Shown: piece after piece, positions 26,017 to 34,746 of the stretch
How the letters are laid out: each line of letters opens with the position of its first letter
Position numbering within the stretch: position 1 is the stretch's first letter
From: Ramlibacter albus
Lineage (GTDB): Bacteria; Pseudomonadota; Gammaproteobacteria; Burkholderiales; Burkholderiaceae_C
Assembly: GCF_014297445.1 (NCBI RefSeq)
Contig: NZ_JACORU010000005.1
Coordinates: 62,001 to 126,000 of the forward strand
DNA length: 64,000 bases
Reading direction: 5' to 3'
Position numbers and translations under genes: made by a program
Notes under the pieces: generated by a model
Databases searched by the model: none
What the model was told of the DNA's origin: nothing
Seen by the model: the letters and a program-made list of their open reading frames with translations, nothing else

Positions 26017-27807
26017 TCAGCGGCCGCGCAGGAAGAGCGCGTCAAGCTCCTTGACGGTCACCTGCCGCCACGTCGGCCGCCCATGGTTGCACTGGTCGGA
26101 GCGCTCGGTCTCCTCCATCTGCCGCAGCAGCGCGTTCATCTCGTCGATCGTGAGGCGGCGGTTGGCGCGCACGGCGCCGTGGCAGGCCATCGTGGCGAGC
26201 AGTTCGTTCCTTGCGCGTTCGACCACGCTCGCCGAGTCGTGCTGCGCGAGCTCGGCGAGGACGCTGCGGGCGAGTTCGACGGCGTCGCCCTGCGCCAGCG
26301 TGGTCGGAACGGCGCGCACCGCGAGCGTCTTCGGGGACAGCGCGGTGATCTCCAGGCCCAGTTGCGCCAGCGTCGTCGCGCTCGATTCAGCTACCGCCAC
26401 TTCCTGCGGCGTGGCGGCGAAGGTGGCGGGGATCAGCAGCGGCTGGCTCGCGATCTCGCGGGCGTCCATCTGTGCTTTCAGTCGCTCGTACACGATGCGC
26501 TCGTGCGCCGCGTGCATGTCGACGACCACCAGCCCGTGCGCGTTCTCGGCGAGGATGTAGATGCCTTGCAGCTGCGCGATCGCGCGGCCGAGCGGCCATT
26601 GGATCTCGTCATTCCCGCGGAGGCGGGAATCCAAGGCTTCAGGAACGCTTTGGGTTCCCGCCTCCGCGGGAACGACCGTGGGGGCCCACAGCGTCGCAAT
26701 ATCCGAAACCTTGTGCCCCAGCGGCATCTCCGGCTGCCGCCACACCGGCTGCGGCGGCAGCGACTCGGTCACAGGCGTCATCGGCAATACCGGCGCACCG
26801 GCTCGCGGCGCGGCCAGCGCGTATTCGATCGCATGCCGCACGGCCTGGTGCACCTCGCGGCTGTCGCGGAACCGCACCTCGATCTTCGTCGGGTGCACGT
26901 TCACGTCCACGCGAGCCGGGTCGATGTCCACATACAGCGCATAGACAGGATTGCGCTGGCCATGCAGCACATCCTCGTACGCGCTGCGCGCCGCATGCGT
27001 GAGCACGCGGTCGCGCACATAGCGCCCGTTGACGTACGCGAACTGCCAGTCGGCGCGCGACCTTGCCGCATCCGGCACGCCCGCGCGCCCGGTGACACGC
27101 AGCGGCCCCATGCGATGCTCCACCTCGACGCTCTGCACGACGAAGTCCTCGCCCAGCACGTCCGCCAGCCGCTGCTCGCGCGTGGCGGGGCGCCACTGTT
27201 CGACCAGCCTGCCTTCATGCCACACGGCAAAGCCGACGTCCGGCCGCGCGAGCGCGTGGCGGCGCACGGCTTCGAGGCAATGCGCCATCTCGGTGGCATC
27301 GGTCTTGAGGAACTTGCGGCGCGCCGGGGTGCTGAAGAACAGCTCCTTCACTTCGACGGTCGTGCCCACGGAGCGGGCCGCAGGGCGCAGCTCGCCGCTG
27401 CTGGCTTCGAGCATGAAAGCGGTGGACTGCTCAGCGGTGCGCGACAGCAGGGTGAGCTCCGACACCGAGGCGATGGCCGCCAGCGCCTCGCCGCGGAAAC
27501 CCATCGTGCCGACCGACTCCAGGTCGGCCAGTGACGTGATCTTGCTGGTGGCGTGTCGCCGCAGGGCGAGCGGCAGTTCCTCGCGTGCGATGCCGCCGCC
27601 GTCGTCCTCGACAGACACCAGCCGCACACCGCCCGCGAGCAACCGCACCGTCACTTGCGTGGCGCCCGCATCGAGCGCGTTGTCCACGAGCTCGCGCACC
27701 ACCGACGCGGGCCGCTCCACCACCTCGCCGGCGGCGATCTGGCTCACGAGCTCGTCGGGCAGTTCGCGGATGGGGCGTTTGGAGGGAGGGGACAGCACGG
27801 CGCTCAC
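26017..27807 (-). CDS. mutL: DNA mismatch repair protein MutL, with an inserted repeat element
   Basis: 596 residues. N-terminal GHKL ATPase: ELVDNALDAGAT, EDDGGGI, TMGFRGEAL. The C-terminal domain has DMHAAHERIVYE, close to the DQHA(x2)E(x4)E endonuclease motif, plus CNHGRP, so it may nick DNA as in MutH-less bacteria. Residues 378-400, in the flexible linker, are encoded by a 69-bp palindromic element. The start is GTG (SAVLSPPSKRPIR); no better start is in frame. Linker inserts usually leave MutL functional. Confidence 0.96.
   Translation of the reverse strand: MSAVLSPPSKRPIRELPDELVSQIAAGEVVERPASVVRELVDNALDAGATQVTVRLLAGGVRLVSVEDDGGGIAREELPLALRRHATSKITSLADLESVGTMGFRGEALAAIASVSELTLLSRTAEQSTAFMLEASSGELRPAARSVGTTVEVKELFFSTPARRKFLKTDATEMAHCLEAVRRHALARPDVGFAVWHEGRLVEQWRPATREQRLADVLGEDFVVQSVEVEHRMGPLRVTGRAGVPDAARSRADWQFAYVNGRYVRDRVLTHAARSAYEDVLHGQRNPVYALYVDIDPARVDVNVHPTKIEVRFRDSREVHQAVRHAIEYALAAPRAGAPVLPMTPVTESLPPQPVWRQPEMPLGHKVSDIATLWAPTVVPAEAGTQSVPEALDSRLRGNDEIQWPLGRAIAQLQGIYILAENAHGLVVVDMHAAHERIVYERLKAQMDAREIASQPLLIPATFAATPQEVAVAESSATTLAQLGLEITALSPKTLAVRAVPTTLAQGDAVELARSVLAELAQHDSASVVERARNELLATMACHGAVRANRRLTIDEMNALLRQMEETERSDQCNHGRPTWRQVTVKELDALFLRGR
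26608..26676. repeat. Small palindromic mobile repeat inside mutL (dRS3-like ends)
   Basis: A 20-bp ATTCCC-N8-GGGAAT unit (26611-26630) and a GTTCCC-N8-GGGAAC unit (26654-26673) form the arms of a 69-bp inverted repeat whose outer ends are GTC and GAC. The unit pattern equals that of Neisseria dRS3 repeats. On the minus strand it reads as 23 sense codons beginning VVPAEAG and ending SRLRGND, a peptide pattern common in mis-annotated repeats of many proteobacteria. Confidence 0.85.
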
Positions 27808-27844
27808 ACCCGCATTCTAGGTGGGGCTACAATCCGCGCCCCCC

Positions 27845-29140
27845 ATGAAGCCCTATTGCGCCATCGACTTCGGCACGTCCAATTCCGCCATCGCGATCGC
27901 GGCGGCGGGCGGGCGCATGGCGCTCGTGGACGTGGAGGCGGGGCAGCGCACCATGCCGACCGCGGTGTTCTACCTCGTCGAAGGCCGCAGCGCGTACGAA
28001 GAACCGCTGCGCCTCTACGGCCGCGAGGCACTCGCGACTTACGTGGAAGGCCACGAAGGGCGCCTGATGCGCTCGATGAAGAGCATCCTCGGCTCCAGCC
28101 TCGCCGACCAGTACACCGACGTGGGCGGCGGCCACACGGTGCGGTACATGGACGTGGTCGGCGGCTACCTGCGGCACCTGAAGTCGCTCGCCGAACGCGA
28201 CGCCGGCGCGCCATTGCAACGCGCGGTGCTGGGCCGGCCGGTCTTCTTCGTCGACGACGAACCGGAGCGCGACCGCCAGGCGCAAGCCACGCTCGAAGCC
28301 GCGGCGCGCAGCGTGGGCTTCAACGAAGTGAGCTTCCAGTACGAGCCCATCGCCGCCGCGCTCGACTACGAGCAGGGCACGCAGCACGAGGAGCTGGTGC
28401 TCGTGGCCGACATCGGCGGCGGCACGTCGGACTTCTCGCTCGTGCGCGTGGGCCCGCAACGCCGCGAGCGGCTCGACCGCAAGGACGACATCCTCGCCAA
28501 CCACGGCGTGCACGTGGCCGGCACCGACTTCGACCGGCAGGTGGAGCTCGCCACGATCCTGCCTGCGTGCGGCTACCGCGCCCTCGGCCCCGCGCGGCCC
28601 GGCCAGCCGGCGCGCGAAGTGCCCAGCCGCGTGTACTTCGACCTCGCGACGTGGCACCTCATCAACACCGTCTACACCGCGCCGCGTGTGCACGAGCTGC
28701 GGCACATGAAGTCGTTCTACGCCGACGTGCAGCAGCATGCGCGGCTGATGCGCGTGGTGCAGGAGCACCTCGGCCATGCGCTGCTCGGCCAGGCCGAGGC
28801 CGCGAAGATCGCGGTGGCGCAGGGCGGCCCGGCGAGCATCGACCTGTCGCGGCTGGAGGCGGGGCTCGCTTCGGCGCTCGACGAGCCGCAAGCCGTGCAG
28901 GCGCTCGATGCCGACCTGCACAAGATCGCCGATGCGGCGCAGCAGACGTTGCGCATGGCGGGCGTGCAGCCGCAGCAGGTGGACGTGCTCTATTTCACCG
29001 GCGGCTCCACCGGCTTCGAGCCGCTGGTGGCGCGCATCGCCGCTTGCGTCCCCGGCGCGCGCGTGATCCACGGCGACCGCCACGCCAGCGTCGCGCAAGG
29101 CCTCGGCGTGCACGCCCAGCGCCTCTACGCGCAGGGATAA
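27845..29140 (+). CDS. Hsp70-family protein (YegD-like)
   Basis: 431 residues, much shorter than DnaK (about 640), containing only the actin-like ATPase part. AIDFGTSNSAIAI is the phosphate-1 loop, VADIGGGTSDFS (near 195) phosphate 2, and YFTGGSTGFEPL (near 385) the adenosine motif. It lacks the substrate-binding domain, as in E. coli YegD. Divergent from mutL with only 37 bases between; a TACAAT hexamer at 27828 could be its -10. The partner substrate is unknown. Confidence 0.94.
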   Translation: MKPYCAIDFGTSNSAIAIAAAGGRMALVDVEAGQRTMPTAVFYLVEGRSAYEEPLRLYGREALATYVEGHEGRLMRSMKSILGSSLADQYTDVGGGHTVRYMDVVGGYLRHLKSLAERDAGAPLQRAVLGRPVFFVDDEPERDRQAQATLEAAARSVGFNEVSFQYEPIAAALDYEQGTQHEELVLVADIGGGTSDFSLVRVGPQRRERLDRKDDILANHGVHVAGTDFDRQVELATILPACGYRALGPARPGQPAREVPSRVYFDLATWHLINTVYTAPRVHELRHMKSFYADVQQHARLMRVVQEHLGHALLGQAEAAKIAVAQGGPASIDLSRLEAGLASALDEPQAVQALDADLHKIADAAQQTLRMAGVQPQQVDVLYFTGGSTGFEPLVARIAACVPGARVIHGDRHASVAQGLGVHAQRLYAQG

Positions 29141-29147
29141 TCCGCCG

Positions 29148-29795
29148 ATGGACATCATCGCCTTCCTGATCGACTTCATCCTGCACGTCGACCGGCACCT
29201 CGAAACCTTCGTCAGCACCTACGGCGCCTGGGTTTATGCGCTGCTGTTCCTCATCATCTTCGTTGAGACGGGCGTGGTGGTGATGCCCTTCCTGCCCGGC
29301 GACTCGCTGCTGTTCGTGGTGGGCGCGCTGTGCGGGCTGGGGCTGATGGACTACTGGACGTCGTGCGGGCTGCTGCTCGCCGCGGCCGTGCTCGGCAACC
29401 AGAGCAACTACACCATCGGCCGCTACTTCGGGCCCAACGTGTTCCAGTGGGAGCACTCGCGCTTCTTCAACAAGAACGCCTTCAACCAGGCGCATGCGTT
29501 CTACGAGAAGTACGGCGGCATCACCATCGTGGTGGCGCGCTTCATGCCCTTCCTGCGCACCTTCGCGCCCTTCGTGGCCGGCGTGGCGCAGATGACGCGC
29601 CGCAAGTTCAGCTTCTACGACGTGACCGGCGGCGCGCTGTGGGTCGTCGGCATCATCACGGCCGGCTACTTCTTCGGCAGCGTGCCGTGGGTGAAGGCGA
29701 ACCTCGAGAAGATCATCTGGGCGATGATCCTGATCCCCGGCTTCATCGTGATCGGCGGGGCGATGCGGGCGCGCTTCAAGGCGGCGCGCACGTGA
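29148..29795 (+). CDS. DedA/VTT-family membrane protein
   Basis: 215 residues with about five hydrophobic segments. ETGVVVMPFLPGDSLLF (near 41-57), GNQSNYTIGRYFG and the re-entrant FMPFLRTFAPFVAGVAQM (near 129-146) are the VTT-domain signature with its conserved Arg. DedA proteins act in lipid (undecaprenyl or polyprenyl phosphate) flipping at the inner membrane. It is 7 bases after the Hsp70-like gene and followed by a hairpin. Confidence 0.95.
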   Translation: MDIIAFLIDFILHVDRHLETFVSTYGAWVYALLFLIIFVETGVVVMPFLPGDSLLFVVGALCGLGLMDYWTSCGLLLAAAVLGNQSNYTIGRYFGPNVFQWEHSRFFNKNAFNQAHAFYEKYGGITIVVARFMPFLRTFAPFVAGVAQMTRRKFSFYDVTGGALWVVGIITAGYFFGSVPWVKANLEKIIWAMILIPGFIVIGGAMRARFKAART

Positions 29796-29801
29796 CGCCG
29801 A

Positions 29802-29822
29802 GGCCGGCCCGCCGGGCTGGCC
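29802..29822 (+). terminator. Hairpin after dedA
   Basis: GGCCGGCCC-GCC-GGGCTGGCC forms a 9-bp stem with one G-T pair, starting 6 bases after the DedA stop, followed by GGAATTGATAA rather than a T-run. Confidence 0.5.
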
Positions 29823-29854
29823 GGAATTGATAAGCACGCGTATTATCTGGCGCC

Positions 29855-31165
29855 ATGAACGCGCCGGAAACCCTCACCCGCTGGTCCACCCCGGGCTCCA
29901 GCCGCGTGCCCTTCTGGGCCTACACGGACGCGCAGCTGTACCGGCGCGAGCTCGACCGCATCTTCTACGGGCCCCACTGGTGCTACGTCGGGCTCGAGGT
30001 CGAGGTGCCGAATGTCGGCGACTACAAGCTCAGCTGGGTCGGTGAGCGTTCGGTGATCCTGGTGCGCGACCGCGTGGCGCCGAAGGACCGCGGCACCGAC
30101 ACCGGCATCCGCGTGGTCGAGAACCGCTGCGCACACCGCGGCGTGCGCTTCTGCCAGCAGCCGCACGGCAACGCACGCAGCTTCGTCTGCCCGTACCACC
30201 AGTGGACGTACAAGCTCAATGGCGAACTGGCGGGCCTGCCGTTCAAGGACGGCGTGAAGGACGGCGACTGCGTCAACGGCGGCATGCCGGCGGATTTCGA
30301 CGTGAAGCAGCATGGCTTGACGAAGCTGCGCGTCGCCGTGCTGCACGGGCTGGTGTTCGCCACCTTCAGTGAGGATGCCGAGCCGTTGGAGCAGTACTTC
30401 GGCCCGAACGTCATGCCGTGGCTGGACCGCATCTTCAAGGGCCGGCAGCTCACGCTCCTGGGCTACAACCGCCAGCGCATCCCGGGCAACTGGAAGCTGA
30501 TGATGGAGAACATCAAGGACCCGTACCACCCGGGCCTGCTCCACACCTGGTTCGTCACCTTCGGGCTCTGGCGCGCCGACCAGAAGAGCCGCATGGTGAT
30601 GGACGAACACGGCCGCCACGCGGTGATGATCTCGCGCCGCAACGAGGGCGGCGAGAACAAGACCGTGACCGAGGGCGTCACCAGCTTCAAGCAGAACATG
30701 GCGCTCAACGACACGCGCTTGCTCGACGTGGTGCCGGAGCCGTGGTGGAAGGTGCCCGACCCGTCGAACCCCGGCAGCGACATCATGCCGACGGTGACGA
30801 TGATCACGCTGTTCCCCTCGCTCATCATCCAGCAGCAGGTGAACTCGCTGTCCACGCGGCACATCGTGCCGCGCGGCGAGGGCGAGTTCGACTTCGTGTG
30901 GACGCATTTCGGGTTTGCGGACGACAGCGAGGAGATGACGCGCCGCCGGTTGCGGCAAGCCAACCTATTCGGCCCGGCGGGCTTCGTCAGCGCCGATGAC
31001 GGCGAGGTGATCGAGTTCAGCCAGCAGGGCTTCGCGCAATGGGGCGAGGACGGCGAGACCTTGTGCGAGCTGGGAGGCACCGGCACCGGCGGCACCGAGC
31101 ACATGGTCACGGAGACCCTCATCCGCAGCATGTATGCCTACTGGAAGAAGGTGATGGCCGAATGA
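29855..31165 (+). CDS. Rieske aromatic-ring hydroxylating oxygenase, alpha subunit
   Basis: 436 residues. The Rieske [2Fe-2S] ligands are Cys92, His94, Cys112 and His115 (CAHRG and CPYHQW). The mononuclear iron site is KDPYHPGLLH with His225 and His230, and Asp222 as the bridging residue. The sequence around ENIKDPYHPGLLH resembles the salicylate 5-hydroxylase (NagG)/anthranilate dioxygenase branch. Electrons must come from a ferredoxin and reductase not encoded here. It overlaps the beta gene by ATGA. TATTAT lies 9 bases before the ATG. The substrate is uncertain. Confidence 0.95.
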   Translation: MNAPETLTRWSTPGSSRVPFWAYTDAQLYRRELDRIFYGPHWCYVGLEVEVPNVGDYKLSWVGERSVILVRDRVAPKDRGTDTGIRVVENRCAHRGVRFCQQPHGNARSFVCPYHQWTYKLNGELAGLPFKDGVKDGDCVNGGMPADFDVKQHGLTKLRVAVLHGLVFATFSEDAEPLEQYFGPNVMPWLDRIFKGRQLTLLGYNRQRIPGNWKLMMENIKDPYHPGLLHTWFVTFGLWRADQKSRMVMDEHGRHAVMISRRNEGGENKTVTEGVTSFKQNMALNDTRLLDVVPEPWWKVPDPSNPGSDIMPTVTMITLFPSLIIQQQVNSLSTRHIVPRGEGEFDFVWTHFGFADDSEEMTRRRLRQANLFGPAGFVSADDGEVIEFSQQGFAQWGEDGETLCELGGTGTGGTEHMVTETLIRSMYAYWKKVMAE

Positions 31166-31638
31166 GCACGGAGCTGATGCTGCGCCTGGAGATCGACGCG
31201 CTCAACGCCGACTACGCCGCCGCCCTCGACGAGCGCCGCTTCGACGACTGGCCGGAGTTCTTCGTCGACGACGCGAAATACACCGTGCAGGCCCGCGAGA
31301 ATTACGACCGCAAGCTGCCGCTCGCGCTGATCGCGCTGGAAAGCAAGGGGATGATGAAGGACCGCGTGTACGGCATCACGCAGACCATCTACCACGGGCC
31401 GTACTACACGCGGCACGTGGTGGGCCCGGCGCGCATCACGGCGGGCGAGGGGGAGCGCATCCGCGCGGAGGCGAATTACGCGGTCTTCCGAACCCGGCCC
31501 GGCGATGCGAGCGAGGTCTACAACGTGGGGCGGTATGTCGACGAGATCGTGCGAACAGGCGGCGGGCTGAAATTCGCCCACCGCCTGTGCGTCTACGACA
31601 GCGAGATGGTCCTCAACTCGCTGATCTACCCGGTCTAG
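31162..31638 (+). CDS. Ring-hydroxylating oxygenase, beta subunit
   Basis: 158 residues, NTF2-like fold of oxygenase beta subunits. FDDWPEFFVDDAKYTVQARENYD and ESKGMMKDRVYGI are typical of the structural subunit that packs with alpha in an alpha3beta3 hexamer. The start overlaps the alpha stop, so expression is coupled. No third component follows. Confidence 0.94.
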   Translation: MSTELMLRLEIDALNADYAAALDERRFDDWPEFFVDDAKYTVQARENYDRKLPLALIALESKGMMKDRVYGITQTIYHGPYYTRHVVGPARITAGEGERIRAEANYAVFRTRPGDASEVYNVGRYVDEIVRTGGGLKFAHRLCVYDSEMVLNSLIYPV

Positions 31639-31655
31639 GGTCTGCTATCCAGCGC

Positions 31656-31862
31656 TTAGCGCTTGGCAGCCTTGTTGCCCAGGTAGCCGCCGGCCACGGC
31701 ACCGGCGATGGCGCCGCCCGTACCCGCAACGGCGTCACCCAGCACGCCACCCACCACGGCGCCGCCGACGGTACCCACCGTCGTGCGGTCCATCGAGGCG
31801 CAGCCGCCCAAACCCAGCATGGAGGCGGCCACCAGGGCCGCAGCAACGATACGCGTCTTCAT
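31656..31862 (-). CDS. Glycine-zipper lipoprotein (OsmB-like)
   Basis: 68 residues. The leader ends at the lipobox LGGC; then GTVGGAVVGGVLGDAVAG and GGAIAGAVAGGYLG form the Gly-zipper two-helix segment, ending in basic NKAAKR. Such small outer-membrane lipoproteins are osmotic or stress induced. A CCTACAGC-like element lies about 80 bases upstream, shared with three other small envelope or stress genes of the window. Confidence 0.88.
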   Translation of the reverse strand: MKTRIVAAALVAASMLGLGGCASMDRTTVGTVGGAVVGGVLGDAVAGTGGAIAGAVAGGYLGNKAAKR

Positions 31863-31935
31863 GTCTTCACCTTCCTGAATTGTTGGTCGGGCCCTCCTGT
31901 AGGCCCCGTGTGGCGACTTTAGGAACACCGCCGCA

Positions 31936-31949
31936 GCCGGGCTGTAGGA
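31936..31949 (-). promoter_or_regulatory. Shared CCTACAGCCCGGC-type element, copy 1
   Basis: On the minus strand it reads TCCTACAGCCCGGC, about 75-85 bases before the Gly-zipper lipoprotein gene. A second box (TTCCTAAAG) lies about 25 bases downstream. It aligns with the sites at 50506, 55393 and 60472. Confidence 0.5.
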
Positions 31950-32041
31950 ACCGCTTGACGGGGGGTGTCGGCACCGCGCACGATAGGTTGCAGGCGCGCT
32001 GCGGGCCGATGAGGTTCCGGCGGCGCGCAAGGAGGCCATGC

Positions 32042-32902
32042 ATGGACACACGCAACATCGCCGCGGTTTGCACCGCCCTTCTTACCTGTGGTTTCGCGGC
32101 CGCGCAGGAACCGCCGGGCGTGCGCGTGCTCGTGAGCGCCGTCCACCAGAAGGGCGACGTGGTGTACAGCTACCAGATCGAGAACGAGTCGGACAGCGCC
32201 ATCGACTACCTGCGCCTCGGTTCGCTGGAGCCGGGCAAGGAGCTGCCCGCGACGCCGTGGAAGGCGAACCCCTTGCTATCGGACATCCCGTCGCCGGTGC
32301 CCAAGGAGCAGTGCTATGCGTTCAAGAGCATGACCTGCGAGGTGGCGGTTTTCCAGACCTTCGCGATGACCGAGCCGCGTGCGCTGCTCGTGATGCGAGG
32401 GGCGGAATTGCATGCGGTGCATGCGTCGGGCTTCTCGGCGCCGGAGTTGATCAAGGCCCGCACGGCCAGCACCGTGGCGCTGGTGCGTGTGCCGGGGGGT
32501 GCGGCGGGCTACCTGACCGTGCCTGCTGCCGTCGGGCTTTACGACCGCCAGCCGAACGACGAGCAGGGCCGGCCCGTGCGCGAGCTGCAGGTGGCGCTGA
32601 CGAAAGCGGATACGACGCCGCCGGTGCTCACCGGTGCGGCGGCCGTCGAGAAGCAGGGGCCGATGCTCGAAGTGCGCGTGAACCTGCAGGTGAAGGACGA
32701 CGTTGATCCGGAGCCCGAAGTGCAACTCGTCTCCGTGACCGCCAACCAGCCGCTGCTGCCGCGCGACGTGCAGTCGGGCGACATGCGCCGCATGCTGCTG
32801 CGGCCCGTGAAGGGCCGCGTCTACCAGCTGACGTACAAGGCGATCGACGCGTCGCAGAACGCGGCGCAGCTCGTCATCCCGGTCTCGGGCGAACCGAAGT
32901 AA
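32042..32902 (+). CDS. Hypothetical exported protein
   Basis: 286 residues. A short Sec leader with cleavage near GFAAAQEPPG precedes a mostly beta-strand protein (VVYSYQIENESDSAIDYLRLG; then VEVRVNLQVKDD-like strands, with two Cys at QCYAF and MTCEV that may pair). AAGGAGG lies 7 bases before the ATG; another ATG four bases earlier is out of frame. No family recognised. Its stop directly abuts the amiC stop on the other strand. Confidence 0.8.
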   Translation: MDTRNIAAVCTALLTCGFAAAQEPPGVRVLVSAVHQKGDVVYSYQIENESDSAIDYLRLGSLEPGKELPATPWKANPLLSDIPSPVPKEQCYAFKSMTCEVAVFQTFAMTEPRALLVMRGAELHAVHASGFSAPELIKARTASTVALVRVPGGAAGYLTVPAAVGLYDRQPNDEQGRPVRELQVALTKADTTPPVLTGAAAVEKQGPMLEVRVNLQVKDDVDPEPEVQLVSVTANQPLLPRDVQSGDMRRMLLRPVKGRVYQLTYKAIDASQNAAQLVIPVSGEPK

Positions 32903-34258
32903 CTAGACGACCCGGCTGCGCGCCAGCGGTGGGTTCTTCGCGAAGTAGCGCTGGATCCCGCGCATCAGCGCATCGGCCAGTTCGTCCTGGTACGAAGCAG
33001 TGCGCAGCTTGGTTTCTTCCTCCGGGTTGCTGATGAAGGCCGTCTCCACCAGCACGCTCGGGATGTCGGGCGCCTTCAGCACAGCGAAGCCCGCCTGCTC
33101 GACCTTGGCCTTGTGCAACTTGCCGACGTTGCCGATCTCGCCGAGCAGCGCGCTGCCGAGCTTGAGGCTGTCGTTGATCTGTGCCGTGGTGCTCATGTCG
33201 AGCAGGGCGCGCGCGACGTGCTGGTCCTGCGTGCGCACGTTGACGCCGCCCACGAGGTCGGCGCTGTTCTCCTTGTTCGCGAGCCAGCGTGCGGCGGCAC
33301 TCGACGCGCCGGTGCGCGAGAGCGCGAACACGCTCGCGCCGCGCGCCTGCGGCTCGACGAAGGCGTCCGCGTGGATGCTCACGAACAGGTCCGCCTGCAC
33401 GCGCTGGGCCTTCTGCACGCGCACGTGCAGCGGCACGAAGAAGTCCGCGTCGCGCGTCATGAAGGCGCGCATCGGGTTTCCGTTGACCGTTGTCGCGTTG
33501 ATGCGCTCGCGCAGCTTGTGCGCGACGGAGAGCACCACGTCCTTCTCGCGCGTGCCCGCGGGGCCGACGGCGCCGGGGTCCTCGCCGCCGTGGCCGGGGT
33601 CGAGGGCAATGATGATCATGCGGTCGGTCTTGGACGGCGGGGGCGCGGGTGCAACCGACAGCGTCTGCGATGGCGACAGCTGCGGTGTGGGCACCGAGGG
33701 CCGCGGCTGGGTCTGTTTGGCGATCAGCTCCGCGATGGGGTCCACGGCGGGCGCGGGCGCGGCCGCCGGCTTCTCGCGCAGGCGCTCGGCGATCAGCGCT
33801 TCGAGCGGGTCCACCGGTTTCGCGGGGTACAGGTCCACGAGCAACCGATGCTGGTACGCCGCCACCGGCGGCAGGTTGAACACCTGCGGCAGCGCCTGCT
33901 GCTTCAGGTCGATCACGAGCCGCACGCCGCTGGCCGCGCCGCTGCCCACGCGGATGCCCGCGATGTACGGGTCGTCGGTCTGCACCTTGGCGACCAGCTC
34001 GCGCAATTGCGGGTTGAGCTCGATGCCCTCGATGTCGATCGCCAGCCGCGGCGGCGACTGCACCACCAGCGACTTCGCGGTGAGGATGCCGTCGGACTCG
34101 ATCGTCACGCGCGTGTAGTCCGGTGCGGGCCACACGCGCACGCCGAGGATGCTCGCGCCGAACGCAATTTCGGCTTGGCCCAGCAGCAGGACCAGCGTGC
34201 CGGCCTGGAGCACGTCGCGGCGTTTCATGCCGGGCCCGGCCATGTCGCGCGCCTTCAT
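32903..34258 (-). CDS. amiC: N-acetylmuramoyl-L-alanine amidase (AmiC type)
   Basis: 451 residues. A twin-arginine leader (MKRRDVLQAG, from residue 11) is followed by an AMIN domain (about 40-150), a Pro-rich linker, and the Amidase_3 domain: zinc ligands in DPGHGGEDPG (His), REKDVVL (Glu) and SIHADAF (His), with the catalytic Glu in VETAFISN. It splits the septum during division. The ATG at 34258 overlaps the tsaE stop by ATGA; an internal ATG at 34228 gives the plain Tat leader. Order tsaE-amiC is conserved. Confidence 0.96.
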   Translation of the reverse strand: MKARDMAGPGMKRRDVLQAGTLVLLLGQAEIAFGASILGVRVWPAPDYTRVTIESDGILTAKSLVVQSPPRLAIDIEGIELNPQLRELVAKVQTDDPYIAGIRVGSGAASGVRLVIDLKQQALPQVFNLPPVAAYQHRLLVDLYPAKPVDPLEALIAERLREKPAAAPAPAVDPIAELIAKQTQPRPSVPTPQLSPSQTLSVAPAPPPSKTDRMIIIALDPGHGGEDPGAVGPAGTREKDVVLSVAHKLRERINATTVNGNPMRAFMTRDADFFVPLHVRVQKAQRVQADLFVSIHADAFVEPQARGASVFALSRTGASSAAARWLANKENSADLVGGVNVRTQDQHVARALLDMSTTAQINDSLKLGSALLGEIGNVGKLHKAKVEQAGFAVLKAPDIPSVLVETAFISNPEEETKLRTASYQDELADALMRGIQRYFAKNPPLARSRVV

Positions 34259-34746
34259 GCCAGCAACTCCTGCCCGCGCACCGTCTGCGCCTTGAGCGCC
34301 ACGCGGCGGATATCGTCGGCATCGGCGTCGATGCGAACGACGAGGTCGGCCACGGGCAGCAGGCCTGCCGCCTTCTCCGGCCACTCGGCGATCTTCAGCC
34401 CCGGCTTGGCGAAGATGTCGCGAAAGCCCGCGTCTTCCCACTCGCGCGGGTCGCCGAAGCGGTAGAAGTCGAAGTGCCAGATGGGGAACTTCGCGTTTTC
34501 GTACGGTTCCACCACCGCGTAAGTCGGGCTCTTGATGCGGCCCTGCACGCCCAGGGCGCGCAGCAGGTGGCGCACGAGCGTCGTCTTGCCGGCGCCGAGG
34601 TCCCCCTGCAGTTCGACGTACGCGTCGGCGAGTGCGGGTGCCGCAGCCAGCCGGGCGGCGAACAGCCCGGTGTCTTCCTCGTTGCGCCAGACTTCGGCGC
34701 GGATAATCGGCAAGTGACGTTCAGCGGCGCTCAGGGCGGCTCCCAT
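34255..34746 (-). CDS. tsaE: tRNA threonylcarbamoyladenosine biosynthesis ATPase TsaE
   Basis: 163 residues. Walker A GDLGAGKTT (near 48-56), KSPTYAVVEPY and WHFDFYRFGDP are diagnostic. It assists TsaB/TsaD in making t6A37. The ATG at 34746 gives MGAALSAAERH. Its 5' end overlaps the divergent queG start region by 33 bases. Confidence 0.96.
   Translation of the reverse strand: MGAALSAAERHLPIIRAEVWRNEEDTGLFAARLAAAPALADAYVELQGDLGAGKTTLVRHLLRALGVQGRIKSPTYAVVEPYENAKFPIWHFDFYRFGDPREWEDAGFRDIFAKPGLKIAEWPEKAAGLLPVADLVVRIDADADDIRRVALKAQTVRGQELLA

Noticed and set aside
26608-26676. The mutL palindrome considered as a terminator or a pseudogenising insertion
   Set aside because: It is 69 bp, in frame and stop-free, and MutL motifs are intact on both sides.
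29841-29855. TATTAT before the Rieske gene taken as proof of a leaderless promoter
   Set aside because: No convincing -35 hexamer is present at the right distance; kept only as a note.
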